Below, in pieces: positions 54,066-64,000 of a stretch of 64,000 nt of DNA. The stretch spans positions 248,001 to 312,000 of the forward strand of contig NKYR01000016.1 in assembly GCA_003184365.1 (NCBI GenBank). Direction: 5' to 3'. The notes below the pieces were generated by a model. The model was not told the origin of the DNA, did no database searches, and saw only the letters and a program-made list of their open reading frames with translations. Within the stretch, counting starts at the first letter, position 1. Every line of letters starts with the position of its first letter. The DNA comes from Evernia prunastri (Eukaryota; Ascomycota; Lecanoromycetes; Lecanorales; Parmeliaceae). A program made the translations under genes and the position numbers.

Positions 54066-54245
54066 GATGCTAGCCTTGTGTGACGTTCTGGTTTTTGCTA
54101 GGCTTTTGTCAAACGTGGTCAATTTCTGCTTTTGAGACTTCGAATCAATCCAGTTAGTAGTCCTTTTGCCTCAGATTTTTTGAGAGGTCTTCTCTCTTGG
54201 CTTCAGATCCCATTTCTCGCCTTAAAATACACACAAAGGTGTTTC

Positions 54246-56162
54246 TCACAAAACCTTAACCTTCATCCACTCACTAGTCCCTACCCCCAAATTCAACCCA
54301 TTCCTCGCCCACCAAGCCCTGATCCTATCCTCACCGGACCCGCCCAGACTATCCTCCAACGCCTCCTCGATATCACAAGTCTTGTACTCAATCGGAAACT
54401 TACTTTGCTTCCACCACTCAAGCACATCCACATGTCCATTCTTCGTCGGTCCAACCAGTACTTGGTTGTCGTATTGCATCTTCGCGCCCTTACATTCTTT
54501 CCAGAGCTTTAGGACGTCAATGTGGCCGTTTGCAGACGCGATGCGTGCAACGGATGCCTCGTGGCCGAACGGGATGCCAGAGTCGACCCACCACTGGAGT
54601 GTGGCGGCTTGGCCGTTTTGAGCAGCGTAGATGATTGATTTACCGACTAGGAGGGGAAGAGGCTGCGTCTGGATAGTATCTGATGGCATATAGCTGGCTC
54701 GGGTCGCAGATATGTCATTCTCGGTGTTACCCGCGCTGGTCCGATCAGGTTCGGTGTGGGCTTCGCTAGTCTGAGGTAGAGAAGCCTTGCGCCACCATTT
54801 GAGCACTTCGAGATTGCCTCTCGAGGACGCTTGCTCGAGCGCCGCCTCTGTGTAGCGGAGCGGGAGACGTGATTTACGCCACCAGTCGAGAACATGGATA
54901 AAGCCAGCTTTAGAGGCAGAGTCGAGAGCCTCGGCGGTGTATTCTTTGGTCAAAAAGGATGGCGAGGTATGCCACCAGTCTAGGATGGCGATCTGGCCGA
55001 AGACCGCAGATGCCTTTGTTGGAAGCAAAGTATGTCCGAATGTAGACCAGAACAAATCTTTGTGATTCGACTCAAGATAAGAAAGAAGGTCAGTACGTGA
55101 GAACTTGATGATGAGCTTCACGCAGAGAGAGGAGAGCCATTTAGGTGTTGGATAGAGCCTAAACCAAGAGAGTACCTGATGATAGTTACCAACCAGCATG
55201 GTCCATTCGAGGTCGCTGAATCGATGCACATTCGCAGAAGTGCTCGACACCTTGGGGACGTGCACGGTCCACTCTTGTGGAACTGGTAGATTGGTATAAA
55301 TCCCCAGAGACTTTGCGACTTCCCAATCGCCTACGTTTGCCATGATCAATGACCAGATCTCCGAGGGGAGTTGTACTTTGCTCAGATGAGCATTAATAGG
55401 CGAATGCTGAGGACTTCCGGAAAGAGGTTCCAAGTCATGACCAATTGAAATGAGATCCGCCTGATTTTGCACTTCCTGGATAAGATCATCCATACCTGCC
55501 CAACCCTGGCCTGCAGTGAGTGGAGCATCCTTGCAATGCCAGAGAACGGGCTCGAGAACACGAATCCAATTCCACTTTCTTCTTATTTTGTTTATCTGTT
55601 TTCTGGTCATTGGGTTCTCCCACATGGCAAATGTCATGGCGGGGATCATCAAGATCTTTTTAGATACATCCCAGGATCTGAGCACCTCGAGCAGGAAATG
55701 ATCTGTGCCTCCTTGCAGCATTTTGCTCAGTGAGCCAGCACTTAAACATGCTATAACAAGCAGATCAGTCCATTCCACCAATTGATCAGACTCCATATAC
55801 TTGTTCGTTTCCGTACTACAGTCATAAACGTTACCGACAGGGCCATGATAGTACCTCGTTCTGATGTTCTGTCGATCGAGCAAACTTTCGACAATACCGA
55901 TGGCAACGCCAGGATCATGTATGGAATCTTTTTCCTGGGCGATCATAACATTTACTTTTATGCTAGGTACCTCATTTTGTGTTTTCAGGACTTCGATGGA
56001 ATTTGGCATTTCGAACACCTTACGAAACGGTCAATGTTGTAGTTGATGCAGCAGCAAGATAATAATGGGAGGAAGAGGGGTCGACACATTAAGAGATTTG
56101 AAGAAATGAAGCACAAGCTCTTGATCAGCAAGAGCAGCAGGATTTGGCGAAAGTTCGGACAT
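54246..56162 (-). CDS. Flavoprotein (PPCDC/Hal3-like) domain fused to ankyrin-like repeats
   Basis: Exons on the minus strand: 56088-56162 (MSELSPNPAALADQELVLHF, ends SLN) and 54246-56018, 615 residues. The 69-bp intron has a weak TAAG acceptor; translation could also start at the ATG at 56009. Residues about 45-205 match the PPCDC/Hal3 flavoprotein fold: TDLLVIACLSAGSLSKMLQG and KKILMIPAMTFAMWENPMTR. In phosphopantothenoylcysteine decarboxylases the motif is PxMNxxMW; here Asn is Thr (T154), and the SAN of the substrate clamp is SAG. Decarboxylase activity is therefore unlikely. Residues about 350-600 form ankyrin-like repeats with the signature VLDWW or VLKWW. The fusion may be a sensor or phosphatase regulator like Hal3. 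Confidence 0.8.
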
Positions 56163-57107
56163 TGTTCCAAACACTTGGTTGTTAGTTAGTTAGAGACTAA
56201 ACGTTATTCGCATTCAAGTCCTCGGCTAGATAATCCGCCAATCACATTTCACATTTAAGCTCTACATACCTAGGTACTCAAGTAAAGTAAGGTAGGTAGG
56301 CTTCACTTGTAAGGTATTATTGGGACGAAGGTGAGACTATTTGTGACTCGTGAGTAGGTATTAGGAGCCCGTACTCTAGAGTTGCTTAAATGCTATCTTC
56401 AAAATGATCGATTTGTTGTTGTTGGCTTAACCGTCTCCATGCTTGAGCTTTGAAGAAGTCGTTTGAGACAGTGATACTCATAAGCCTTGCGCATGTGAGT
56501 GTCATAAAACGACAACAAACCCACCCCCGGAAGGAAAAAACCGAAAAAGAAATATGGCATTTTGGCACTTAAAAGACGGATTGTCCATCATTATTGATCT
56601 TTGCATCGCTCGCTAGACCAGATGAAATGATGATGGCATGATACATACCTAGTGAGCCCTAGAAGGACCCCCCCGAAATAAAATCCAAGGGGGGGGCAAT
56701 GGGCATGGCCAGGATGTGGCTTGAGAGCACAGAGCATTCATTAATTGGTTACCGGTCTGCCCTACAAGGGAAGCTAAGCACCTTAAATCGTAAATCGTGA
56801 TGTTCCTGATGCAATAATGTGATGCCGCCACACCTTGGTTATCAAACATTCAAGCACAAGCACTTGATACCTTTACTCTTTCTACCTACCTATACCCAAC
56901 TTCCGGCTCCGGCCACTTATATTCCCTGCGAGAGCTCCATTGATGCTCTTCACGTTCCTTTTACACTCCTACGCCGTTGTCCTCACATCTTCCCTATCGT
57001 CTTGGCCCCCCGCCACTGCGAACAAACAGACGTTGTCCATTGAGGGCTGCTAGCATACTCGACAAAAAAGAGCCCATGGGCCAATCATAAGCTTGGATCC
57101 AAGCAAG
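56163..57107. other. Intergenic between divergent genes
   Basis: Promoter region of the flavoprotein-ankyrin gene and the phytochrome gene. A TACCTAGGTACTCAAGTAAA stretch with AAGTAAGGTAGGTAGG follows 56267, plus a G8 run near 56690. No supported gene. Confidence 0.45.
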
Positions 57108-60100
57108 ATGTGGCCTGGCAAATCCGGATCTGTTCCAGAGGACTCGACTAATTCGGGCAACCCTCCGCCATCGTCTCCGCACCAACGCTCCCTCTCCGAT
57201 GCACCCCCCCAAGATCAAACCCTGTGGGGCTCAGAGACACAGCGCGTGCCCTGGAGACCTAGCTTGCAGGGGACTGATATGCGCGGAACGGCCTCGCCAA
57301 TAACGTCACCCTCCTCAGAGTCTCCTTTCGGAGCGATGAGCCCTTCAGCTTCGGACCGCGTCTTCCCTATAAGATCGGTAGTATCGGTCGACCCGACACC
57401 TACACCCAAGCAAAGAATAGACACCACTAGTGGAGAGGGCTTCCCAGGCATGTCTTTGCCGAGCAGTACTACCAGTGAACGCGGACGCGAATCCCGTCAT
57501 TTCTCTACAGACAGTGCATCAGGACTAGAGTCAGGATCAGAGGCAGCAGCTACAGACTCACCTTCCAAACGCCGACGGGAATCAGGAGTCCAAAATGCAC
57601 CGGTACATAATCCTGGCGACCAGAAAACGGCTATCCAAGGCCGTAGGAGACCATCACCCGGTGAGCGCATGGGAGGAGCAAGACAGATGCAGACATTTGC
57701 CGATACCGCTTCAATGAGAACCCAGACTGCAGATGATGCTCAAAGCACTGCGGAGTCTGTTAGAAGCCTGGCTGACGATGCTGGAGGCCTCCTCACGGCT
57801 CGATTTAAGCATGTTGTTACCGAGGAAGGCCATGCGGTCATCATTGGTCGGGACGGGGATACCCTTCAGCGCTGCGAGGACGAGCCTATACATATACCGG
57901 GTGCTGTGCAGGGCTTCGGCTTACTCATTGCTCTCCAGGAAATCGAGGAGGGCAAATTTCTAGTCCGGATCGTTAGCGAAAACTCCAAACGAATCATTGG
58001 CTATACCCCCAAACAGTTGTTCGCTCTTGAAAGCTTCACCGACATACTTTCCGAGGAGCAGACGGACAATCTTTTGGACCACGTTGACTTCATCAGAAGC
58101 GAGGACGTTGATCCAGCTACGAACGGACCCGAAGTCTTCACGTTGGCAATTCGCTCGCCCGCGAGAAAAATGCACAAGATGTGGTGTGCTATGCACTCTA
58201 ATGAGAACAATCGTGATCTGATTATATGCGAATTTGAATTGGAAGACGATCCCATCAATCCTTTGGTACCCCCGGGCGAAGGCACGCCAGAGCCTCCGGA
58301 AGACACGTTACAGAGCGACCCTACCCCAGAGGAGTACGCGGAGAGTACGATCAATGCAAGTAAACCACTACGCGTCCTACGAAGCGCAAGGAAGCGAAAA
58401 GGTGAGGCCGCAGCAATGGAGGTCTTCAACATCATGTCACAAGTACAGGAACAGCTAGCTAGCGCTACGACTCTTGACTCATTCCTCAAGACTCTGGTTG
58501 GCGTTGTCAAAGAATTGACCGGATTCCATCGGGTCATGGTCTATCAATTCGATCAAGCGTGGAATGGAAGAGTGGTGACCGAGCTTGTGGATCCAAGAGC
58601 GACCAAAGATCTATACAAAGGTCTGAATTTTCCAGCGTCTGATATACCAAAGCAGGCTCGAGATCTTTACAAAATCAACAAAGTGAGGTTGCTGTATGAT
58701 CGTGATCAGGAGACTGCGCGCTTGGTGTGTCGAACGATTGAGGACCTCGAGACCCCGCTGGATCTCACTTTTGCCTACCTCCGTGCGATGTCGCCAATCC
58801 ATATCAAATACCTTGCCAATATGGCTGTTCGCGCTTCAATGTCGATATCGATCAACGCCTTCAACGAGTTGTGGGGTCTCATCGCTTGTCACTCTTATGG
58901 CTCAAAGGGAATGCGCGTGTCATTCCCCATCCGCAAAATGTGCCGACTTGTGGGAGATTCGGCATCGAGAAACATTGAACGATTGTCATACGCGTCACGT
59001 CTACAAGCTCGCAAGCTCATCAACACTGTACCCACAGAGAGCAACCCTTCTGGGTACATCATTGCGTCCTCGGATGATCTTCTCAAACTCTTTGATGCGG
59101 ACAGCGGCCTCCTCTCGATCCGAGATGAGACCAAAATTCTTGGAAGACTGGAACAGACACAAGAAGCTCTCGCTATGCTCGAATACCTGAGACTCAGGAA
59201 AATTACTTCCGTAACCAACTCGACGGATATACGGCTTGATTTTCCCGATCTGCGCTATTCGCCAGGTATCTCTGTTATTGCTGGATTACTGCTCGTTCCC
59301 CTGTCAGTCTCTGGCAGTGATTTTATTGTGTTTTTCAGAAAAGGCCAAGTCAGAGAAGTGAAATGGGCGGGCAATCCTTATGAGAAGTTCGTAAAGGAGG
59401 GAACAGAAGGGTATCTCGAGCCAAGGAAAAGTTTCAGAACCTGGAGCGAGACTGTTATTGGCAAATGCCGTGAGTGGACCGAAGAGCAAATTGAGACCGC
59501 CGCTGTGCTATGTCTGGTGTATGGGAAGTTCATTGAAGTTTGGAGGCAAAAGGAGGCTGCACTGCAAAATAGCGAACTGACAAAACTTCTCCTTGCAAAC
59601 TCAGCGCATGAAGTCAGAACACCGCTGAACGCAATTATAAATTATCTCGAGATCGCACTGGAAGGCGCCATCGACCAAGAAACTCGGGACAATCTGTCCA
59701 GATCACATTCGGCATCGAAGTCACTCGTCTACGTAATCAATGATCTCCTTGATTTAACGAAGACAGAAGAAGGTCACGAACTAATCAAAGATGAGATATT
59801 TGATCTGCCTGCTACCGTCAAGGAAGCGACCGATTCATTCACAGGTGATGCCAAGCGTAAGCGAATCGAATACGCGGTTGTGGAACATCCAGGAGTTCCC
59901 CAGTTCGTCGTGGGCGATCAACGGCGGGTGAGGCAAGCAATCTCCAATGTTACAGCCAATGCGATTCAACACACATCGAACGGTGCTGTCAAGGTGGAGT
60001 TATGGTTGGCGAACAGCCACGAAGACCGCGTAGACATCGATATCGTTGTACAAGATACTGGAACAGGGATGAGCGCCGAGAAGCTCGATGCTTTATTCAA

Positions 60101-61727
60101 TGACCTCGAGCAGGTACAGACGGAGAGCGATGAGGGACTACAAGAAAAGCTCGCCGGAAATACTAAAGCTATTGAGGGAAAAGAAGGCTCTAAGCGGACT
60201 CTTGGCCTCGGCCTCGCACTCGTCGCTCGTATAGTACGAAATATGAACGGCCAGCTGAGACTCAAGTCTGAAGAGGGTAAAGGATCGCGTTTCGTGATCC
60301 AATTAGGCTTTGACCTACCGAAGGAGGAAAAGAGAACTGCTTTGCTTGAGGACGCCAGAGAAGCGGGCTTTGGGCCACCTTCGAATCAGCCTTCAACGCC
60401 GCCCGTTGAAATTGGTGAGGTCATGCTTGTCAACAAAAGCGCACAGAAGCCACCTCCAAAGACCCCAAGGGAAATAGTGCACCGCAAAAGTGCTGAGAGT
60501 GTACGGAGCATAGGCAGTATGAAAAGCTTCAAGAGTGGAGAAAGTGCAAGGAGCGATGTTGATAGGCTCATCGAAGCCATTCAAGAGCCGCGTACGGTAG
60601 CAACAGGATCCTCGGCGGACGGAGAATACGACGGACGACCTGGGAGTCGTGGTAGTGTTCGAAAGCAAGGTTCATCATCATCTTCGCGACGACCGATAAG
60701 CGGAATCATACGAGCCCACTCTACGAACCTGACCCTCCCCAAGTCGTCAGACCAGGTGCTTCAACAACGGGAAGGTCCCGGAGTCGCGACTGTGGCTGAT
60801 TCGAAGACCCCTATCCGACCCATTCGGATGCCGGGTGAGACTAGCACAGGGTCACCGGCTTCGGAATATCCACCTCGAGGAAAAGACTTGTCGGCACCAA
60901 CACCGTCGCGAGTCCTTTTCGATATTCCCGACAAAAATTCTAGAGAGGAGCCACCAAATGCGGAGAGACTTCAAGTACTGGTCGCGGAAGATGACCCCAT
61001 CAACAGCAAGATCATCAAGAAGAGATTGGAAAAGGTTGGCCATGAAGTCTGCCTGACCATCAATGGTGAAGAGTGCTCTAGCACCTATGGAGAAAGGCCT
61101 GCTTTGTTTGATGTCGTATTGATGGACATGCAGGTTTGTTGGCACTCGTTTCACCCACCCCTTTTACGATGCTAAAAGGGGATACAGATGCCTATCGTAG
61201 ACGGTCTGACTTCAACCAAAATGATTCGATCATTTGAAAAATCGTTCCCTGATGAATTCTTGTCCAAACGCGCAGCTTTGAACGGCAGGGTACCTATATT
61301 CGCCGTATCCGCCTCGCTGGTTGAGAAGAATCGTCAGGTCTATATTGATGCGGGCTTCGACGGCTGGATCCTCAAGCCCATTGATTTTAAACGATTGACG
61401 GCAATTATGTCGGGCATTGTGGACGAGGAAACGCGGGAAAGATGCTTGTACGAGCCCGGCGAGTGGGAACGAGGCGGCTGGTTTGCAAAACGACAACCAG
61501 ACGTATTCACGTCATCTACGAAACCTTCAGCCATGGCGCCTGTCTCTTCCTCCAGAAGGCGTGAGTCATACCCTGCGCAGCCGAAAGAAGACTCCAGTGA
61601 CAAAGAGCGAGAACGGCTCAACAAGCTTGACAATGATGCCGTTCATGCCAACTCCGTCCCGTCAAATCCAGGCCTCTCCGGTCATATCGAAAACGCCACC
61701 GAGTCCAGAAGCCCAAGAAAGTCCTAA
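57108..61727 (+). CDS. fphA: Fungal phytochrome, hybrid histidine kinase
   Basis: Exons 57108-61133 and 61188-61727, 1521 residues. After a disordered N-terminus of about 225 residues comes the chromophore Cys256 in RCEDEPIHIPGAVQGFG, then PAS. The GAF domain holds GLNFPASDIPKQARDLYKIN and the chromophore-pocket HIKYLANMAVRASMSISI. PHY follows, then HisKA with phospho-acceptor His834 in NSAHEVRTPLNAI, the HATPase N-box NVTANAIQHT, DTGTGM and LGLGLAL. A long linker precedes the receiver domain (VLVAEDDPINSK, acceptor Asp1340 in LMDMQMP). It binds biliverdin through the Cys and signals red/far-red light by His-Asp phosphotransfer to the HOG pathway in other fungi. The intron (61134-61187) falls inside LMDMQ/MPIVDG. 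Confidence 0.95.
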
Positions 61728-63005
61728 GTGCGGAATCGGAACGTGGAGCCCTACATACCTCATCCTCCCGGAGCACATATTCGAGCTTAGGCTTGACCAA
61801 GGCGGAAAGCCATCGACCTCGACTACCATTCCACCGAGGTGACACGGCGCCGTTACATTTGGATACGCGTATGCATTACTCGATTGCTCACCAATCTCAA
61901 CTTTTATCTTCTGCCGACTTTGCAGGCTTTGTCATAGCGAGGCGTTAGAGCAAAGCATGCTATGCCAGGGGCGTACTGCGACGCATGATGGGTCCGAGCG
62001 AGCGGGCCCCGCTTACTCCATTTAGATTCGTTTGTACATAGCTTGTTGAAGGAGCAACGGTGAGAGTGGCAAGAAGCAATAGGCATTGTAGAAATGCGAT
62101 GGATGGTTCGTTGAGAGTGGATCCGAGGAGGGGTTTTTTTTGTCTAGCTGCATGAAGTGTGACATGAAACGAGCTGAGCAGCCCCTTGAAACGAGATATT
62201 GCGCTTGTATGCAATGCAGGTCGCATAGATTTGGCCAAGAATAAAATGCCACGTGGTAAATCATAGATAATCGCATGGAAGATTAAGGGAAGCCGAAAGA
62301 TCTCTTATGATAGGTAGCAATTTGATTTTTAATTTTTTAATTCCAGTGTTCCACCAATTCTAATGTTGGAAATTGGGGCCATGATGGTATTTGTGGGGGG
62401 GAAGAGCCCCGGGGGGGGCTGGCCTTTGGGGGGCCGAGGGAAGAGCGCCAAGGGGAATTTACAAGGGTATCCGCGTCAGCCGAGTAGTACGCCGATCCCT
62501 GCTCCAGCCTGCTATGTTGTAGTGAGCAGTGCTTTAAAGTGGCTAGTGGCTATGGGCTACTGCCTTGTGCCTTCCATCCAAAAATCCACCAGGAGCCCGT
62601 ACCGCTCTTTTCTGAGGTTACATCTCATTGGTGCCTTTTCCCTCAAAACTGCTTGGTACTGCTGCCCCCAAAAGCTGGACTTGAACTAGAGTACCTAGAG
62701 TACCTTAAAATACGAGAGAGAGAGAGTACTTACCTTACTCATGTACCAAAATACCCAATACCTACTACATATCTCTAATTAAATCACAAGATCTGCGGGA
62801 CAAACAAAAGCGTTTGCAACTCTCAACATGATGATTGCAAGTAAAAATTAAAAAGCAGACCATTGGCAGTACTGCTCCGAAGCTTCATCGTTTTCTTGTG
62901 GATGCCGCCTTACGCTCCGCCGAACTGCAGTCCCCTACTATCTATTACAGTTCAAAGGACTCAATGCATCTTGCCCTTTCCCTTCCAACACTCTGAACAG
63001 CCTCA
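61728..63005. other. Intergenic, with GA repeat and TACCTTA motifs
   Basis: Contains the 3' flank of the phytochrome gene, a G-rich block at 62393-62440, and GTACCTTAAAATACGAGAGA with GAGAGTACTTACC near 62699. The upstream frame from 62863 reads across the first intron of the kinase gene and is not a real start. Confidence 0.45.
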
Positions 63006-64000
63006 ATGGGCAATTCCAATGGCAAACCCGTCGTTTTCACCGACGAAGGTCAGCTACCTACATCCTCCAATCTCTGACCCTCTCTCCGACTGCACAGGAT
63101 CAAGCCTCGTCTTCCTACTGGCGACGCTCCACTCTCCGCCCCCCCTCACCCACACCATACACCCCGGCGCTGTATCTCTGCTGACACCACTTCTCTCAAC
63201 AGTCAACCTCAACCATTTCCGACTCCTACGAGTGGTGGGGAAGGGTGCGTTTGGAAAGGTTCGCATCGTCGAGCGAAAGGACACCGGCTTGACCTTCGCC
63301 TTGAAATACATTCGCAAAGATGAAGGTCAGCATATGTCATGGAGGAATAGGTTGGAGGCTTACACTAAAGACAGTGGTACGATCTGAGAGCGTACGGAAC
63401 ATTATCAGAGAACGGAGGATGCTGGAACACCTCAATCATGCCTTCCTTTGCAATTTGCGGTACAGCTTTCAGGACATTGAATATTTGTGAGCCTACGCAC
63501 CCTGATACCGCGGTCGCTGCGATCCATGGTCTGACATAGCGACAGATACATTGTTGTGGATCTAATGAATGGCGGCGACTTACGATTTCATATATCACGA
63601 AAGACCTTCACGGAAGACGCAGTACGGTTCTGGATGGCAGAGCTCGGCTGCGCGTTACGATACTGTCACGGGCAAGGAATTGTGCATAGGGATCTCAAAC
63701 CGGATAATGTCTTACTTGACTCTGACGGCCATGTGCATCTGGCTGATTTTGTACGGCGGTACCATGCTCTGAAGCTGACCGTGGAACGATGCTGACCAAA
63801 AGCAGAATGTTGCGTCCGAGTACAAGCCGGAAAAGCCTTTACATAGCAAATCTGGGACACTTGCATACCTTGCGCCGGAAGTCTACGCTGGCACAGGGTA
63901 CCTGACAGAGGTAGATTGGTGGTCACTGGGAGTTACGTTTTACGAATGCATTTATAATAAGGTTTGTCTACATTCGAGGGGAGCATGGAGTGTCTGACCG
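63006..64000 (+). CDS. Ser/Thr protein kinase, YANK/STK32-like AGC family, 5' part
   Basis: Exons 63006-63048, 63203-63325, 63375-63486, 63546-63750 and 63806-63961; the gene runs off the window. The N-terminus MGNSNGKPVVFTDE is an N-myristoylation signal. Kinase motifs follow in order: glycine loop VVGKGAFGKVRIVERKD, FALKYIRKDE with the ATP-binding Lys, HRDLKPDNVLLDSDGHVHLA with catalytic Asp, then ADFN (DFN in place of DFG, as in STK32 kinases), SGTLAYLAPEVYAG and VDWWSLGVTFYECIYNK. STK32/YANK kinases are membrane-linked by their lipid anchor and little studied. All five introns have GT-AG ends and in-phase joins. Confidence 0.92.

Noticed and set aside
57093..57107. Earlier start of the phytochrome at 57093
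   Set aside because: The codon there is TTG; the first ATG in frame is 57108.
62863..63387. 174-residue frame as start of the kinase
   Set aside because: It reads through two introns and lacks the conserved end of exon 2; MGNSNGKPVVFTDE joined to VNLNHFRLL is the family-like N-terminus.
1..64000. tRNA, rRNA or CRISPR array
   Set aside because: No cloverleaf with a matching B box and acceptor stem, no rRNA block and no regularly spaced direct repeats were seen by eye; a covariance-model scan was not possible here.

Overview
The window is from a filamentous ascomycete (Pezizomycotina; Leotiomycetes is my best guess, but the sequence does not prove the class). The evidence is short introns of about 47-150 bp with GTRNGY donors and CTRAY branch sites, intergenic gaps of 0.3-3 kb, and a typical fungal gene set: fungal phytochrome, HET-domain protein, Pth11/rhodopsin-like membrane protein, BAHD-type acyltransferase, MFS and PAP2 proteins. 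Many genes were rebuilt from exons too short to appear as long open frames. All splice sites are read by eye.

Layout. 1-7.3 kb: a truncated conserved gene divergent from proteasome subunit alpha-4 (PRE9), then three small conserved or hypothetical genes in gene-poor DNA. 8.1-14.3 kb: a secreted Ser/Thr-rich protein with a cysteine-rich core, an alpha/beta hydrolase and a TMEM205-like membrane protein. 15.3-19.6 kb: MFS transporter, PAP2 lipid phosphatase, Mediator subunit 7. 21-26 kb: rhodopsin/Pth11-like protein with an apparent frameshift, a large membrane protein and a tiny Cys-rich protein. 26.6-30.2 kb: a 1183-residue coiled-coil protein.

30.5-44.4 kb is the accessory and decaying part: an enolase pseudogene with many frame breaks, an arrestin-like gene, a degraded membrane-protein fragment beside a 384-bp PIF/Harbinger-like MITE with 26-bp perfect inverted repeats and TTA target duplications, a possibly frameshifted hypothetical gene, a BAHD-type acyltransferase, a truncated pogo-type transposase DNA-binding protein, a frameshifted HET gene, and a broken acidic reading frame.

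44.5-64 kb returns to housekeeping genes: UBC8-type E2, ketopantoate hydroxymethyltransferase, ATG12, a 97-residue protein, DBF4 (with a T13 frame break), a quinone-oxidoreductase-like MDR enzyme, a flavoprotein-ankyrin fusion that has lost the catalytic Asn, a fungal phytochrome hybrid kinase and the 5' part of a YANK-type kinase.

The most striking observation is the UBC8 gene. Conserved protein sequence, reading phase and canonical splice signals together require micro-exons of 8, 3 and 1 nucleotides. Several genes share one-base frame breaks, some at homopolymers (T13 in DBF4, G6 at 37.3 kb, CC at 22.4 kb). With the single unresolved base in a poly(A) tract, this makes assembly error a serious alternative to real decay at those sites. 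The enolase copy, with many breaks, is a true pseudogene.
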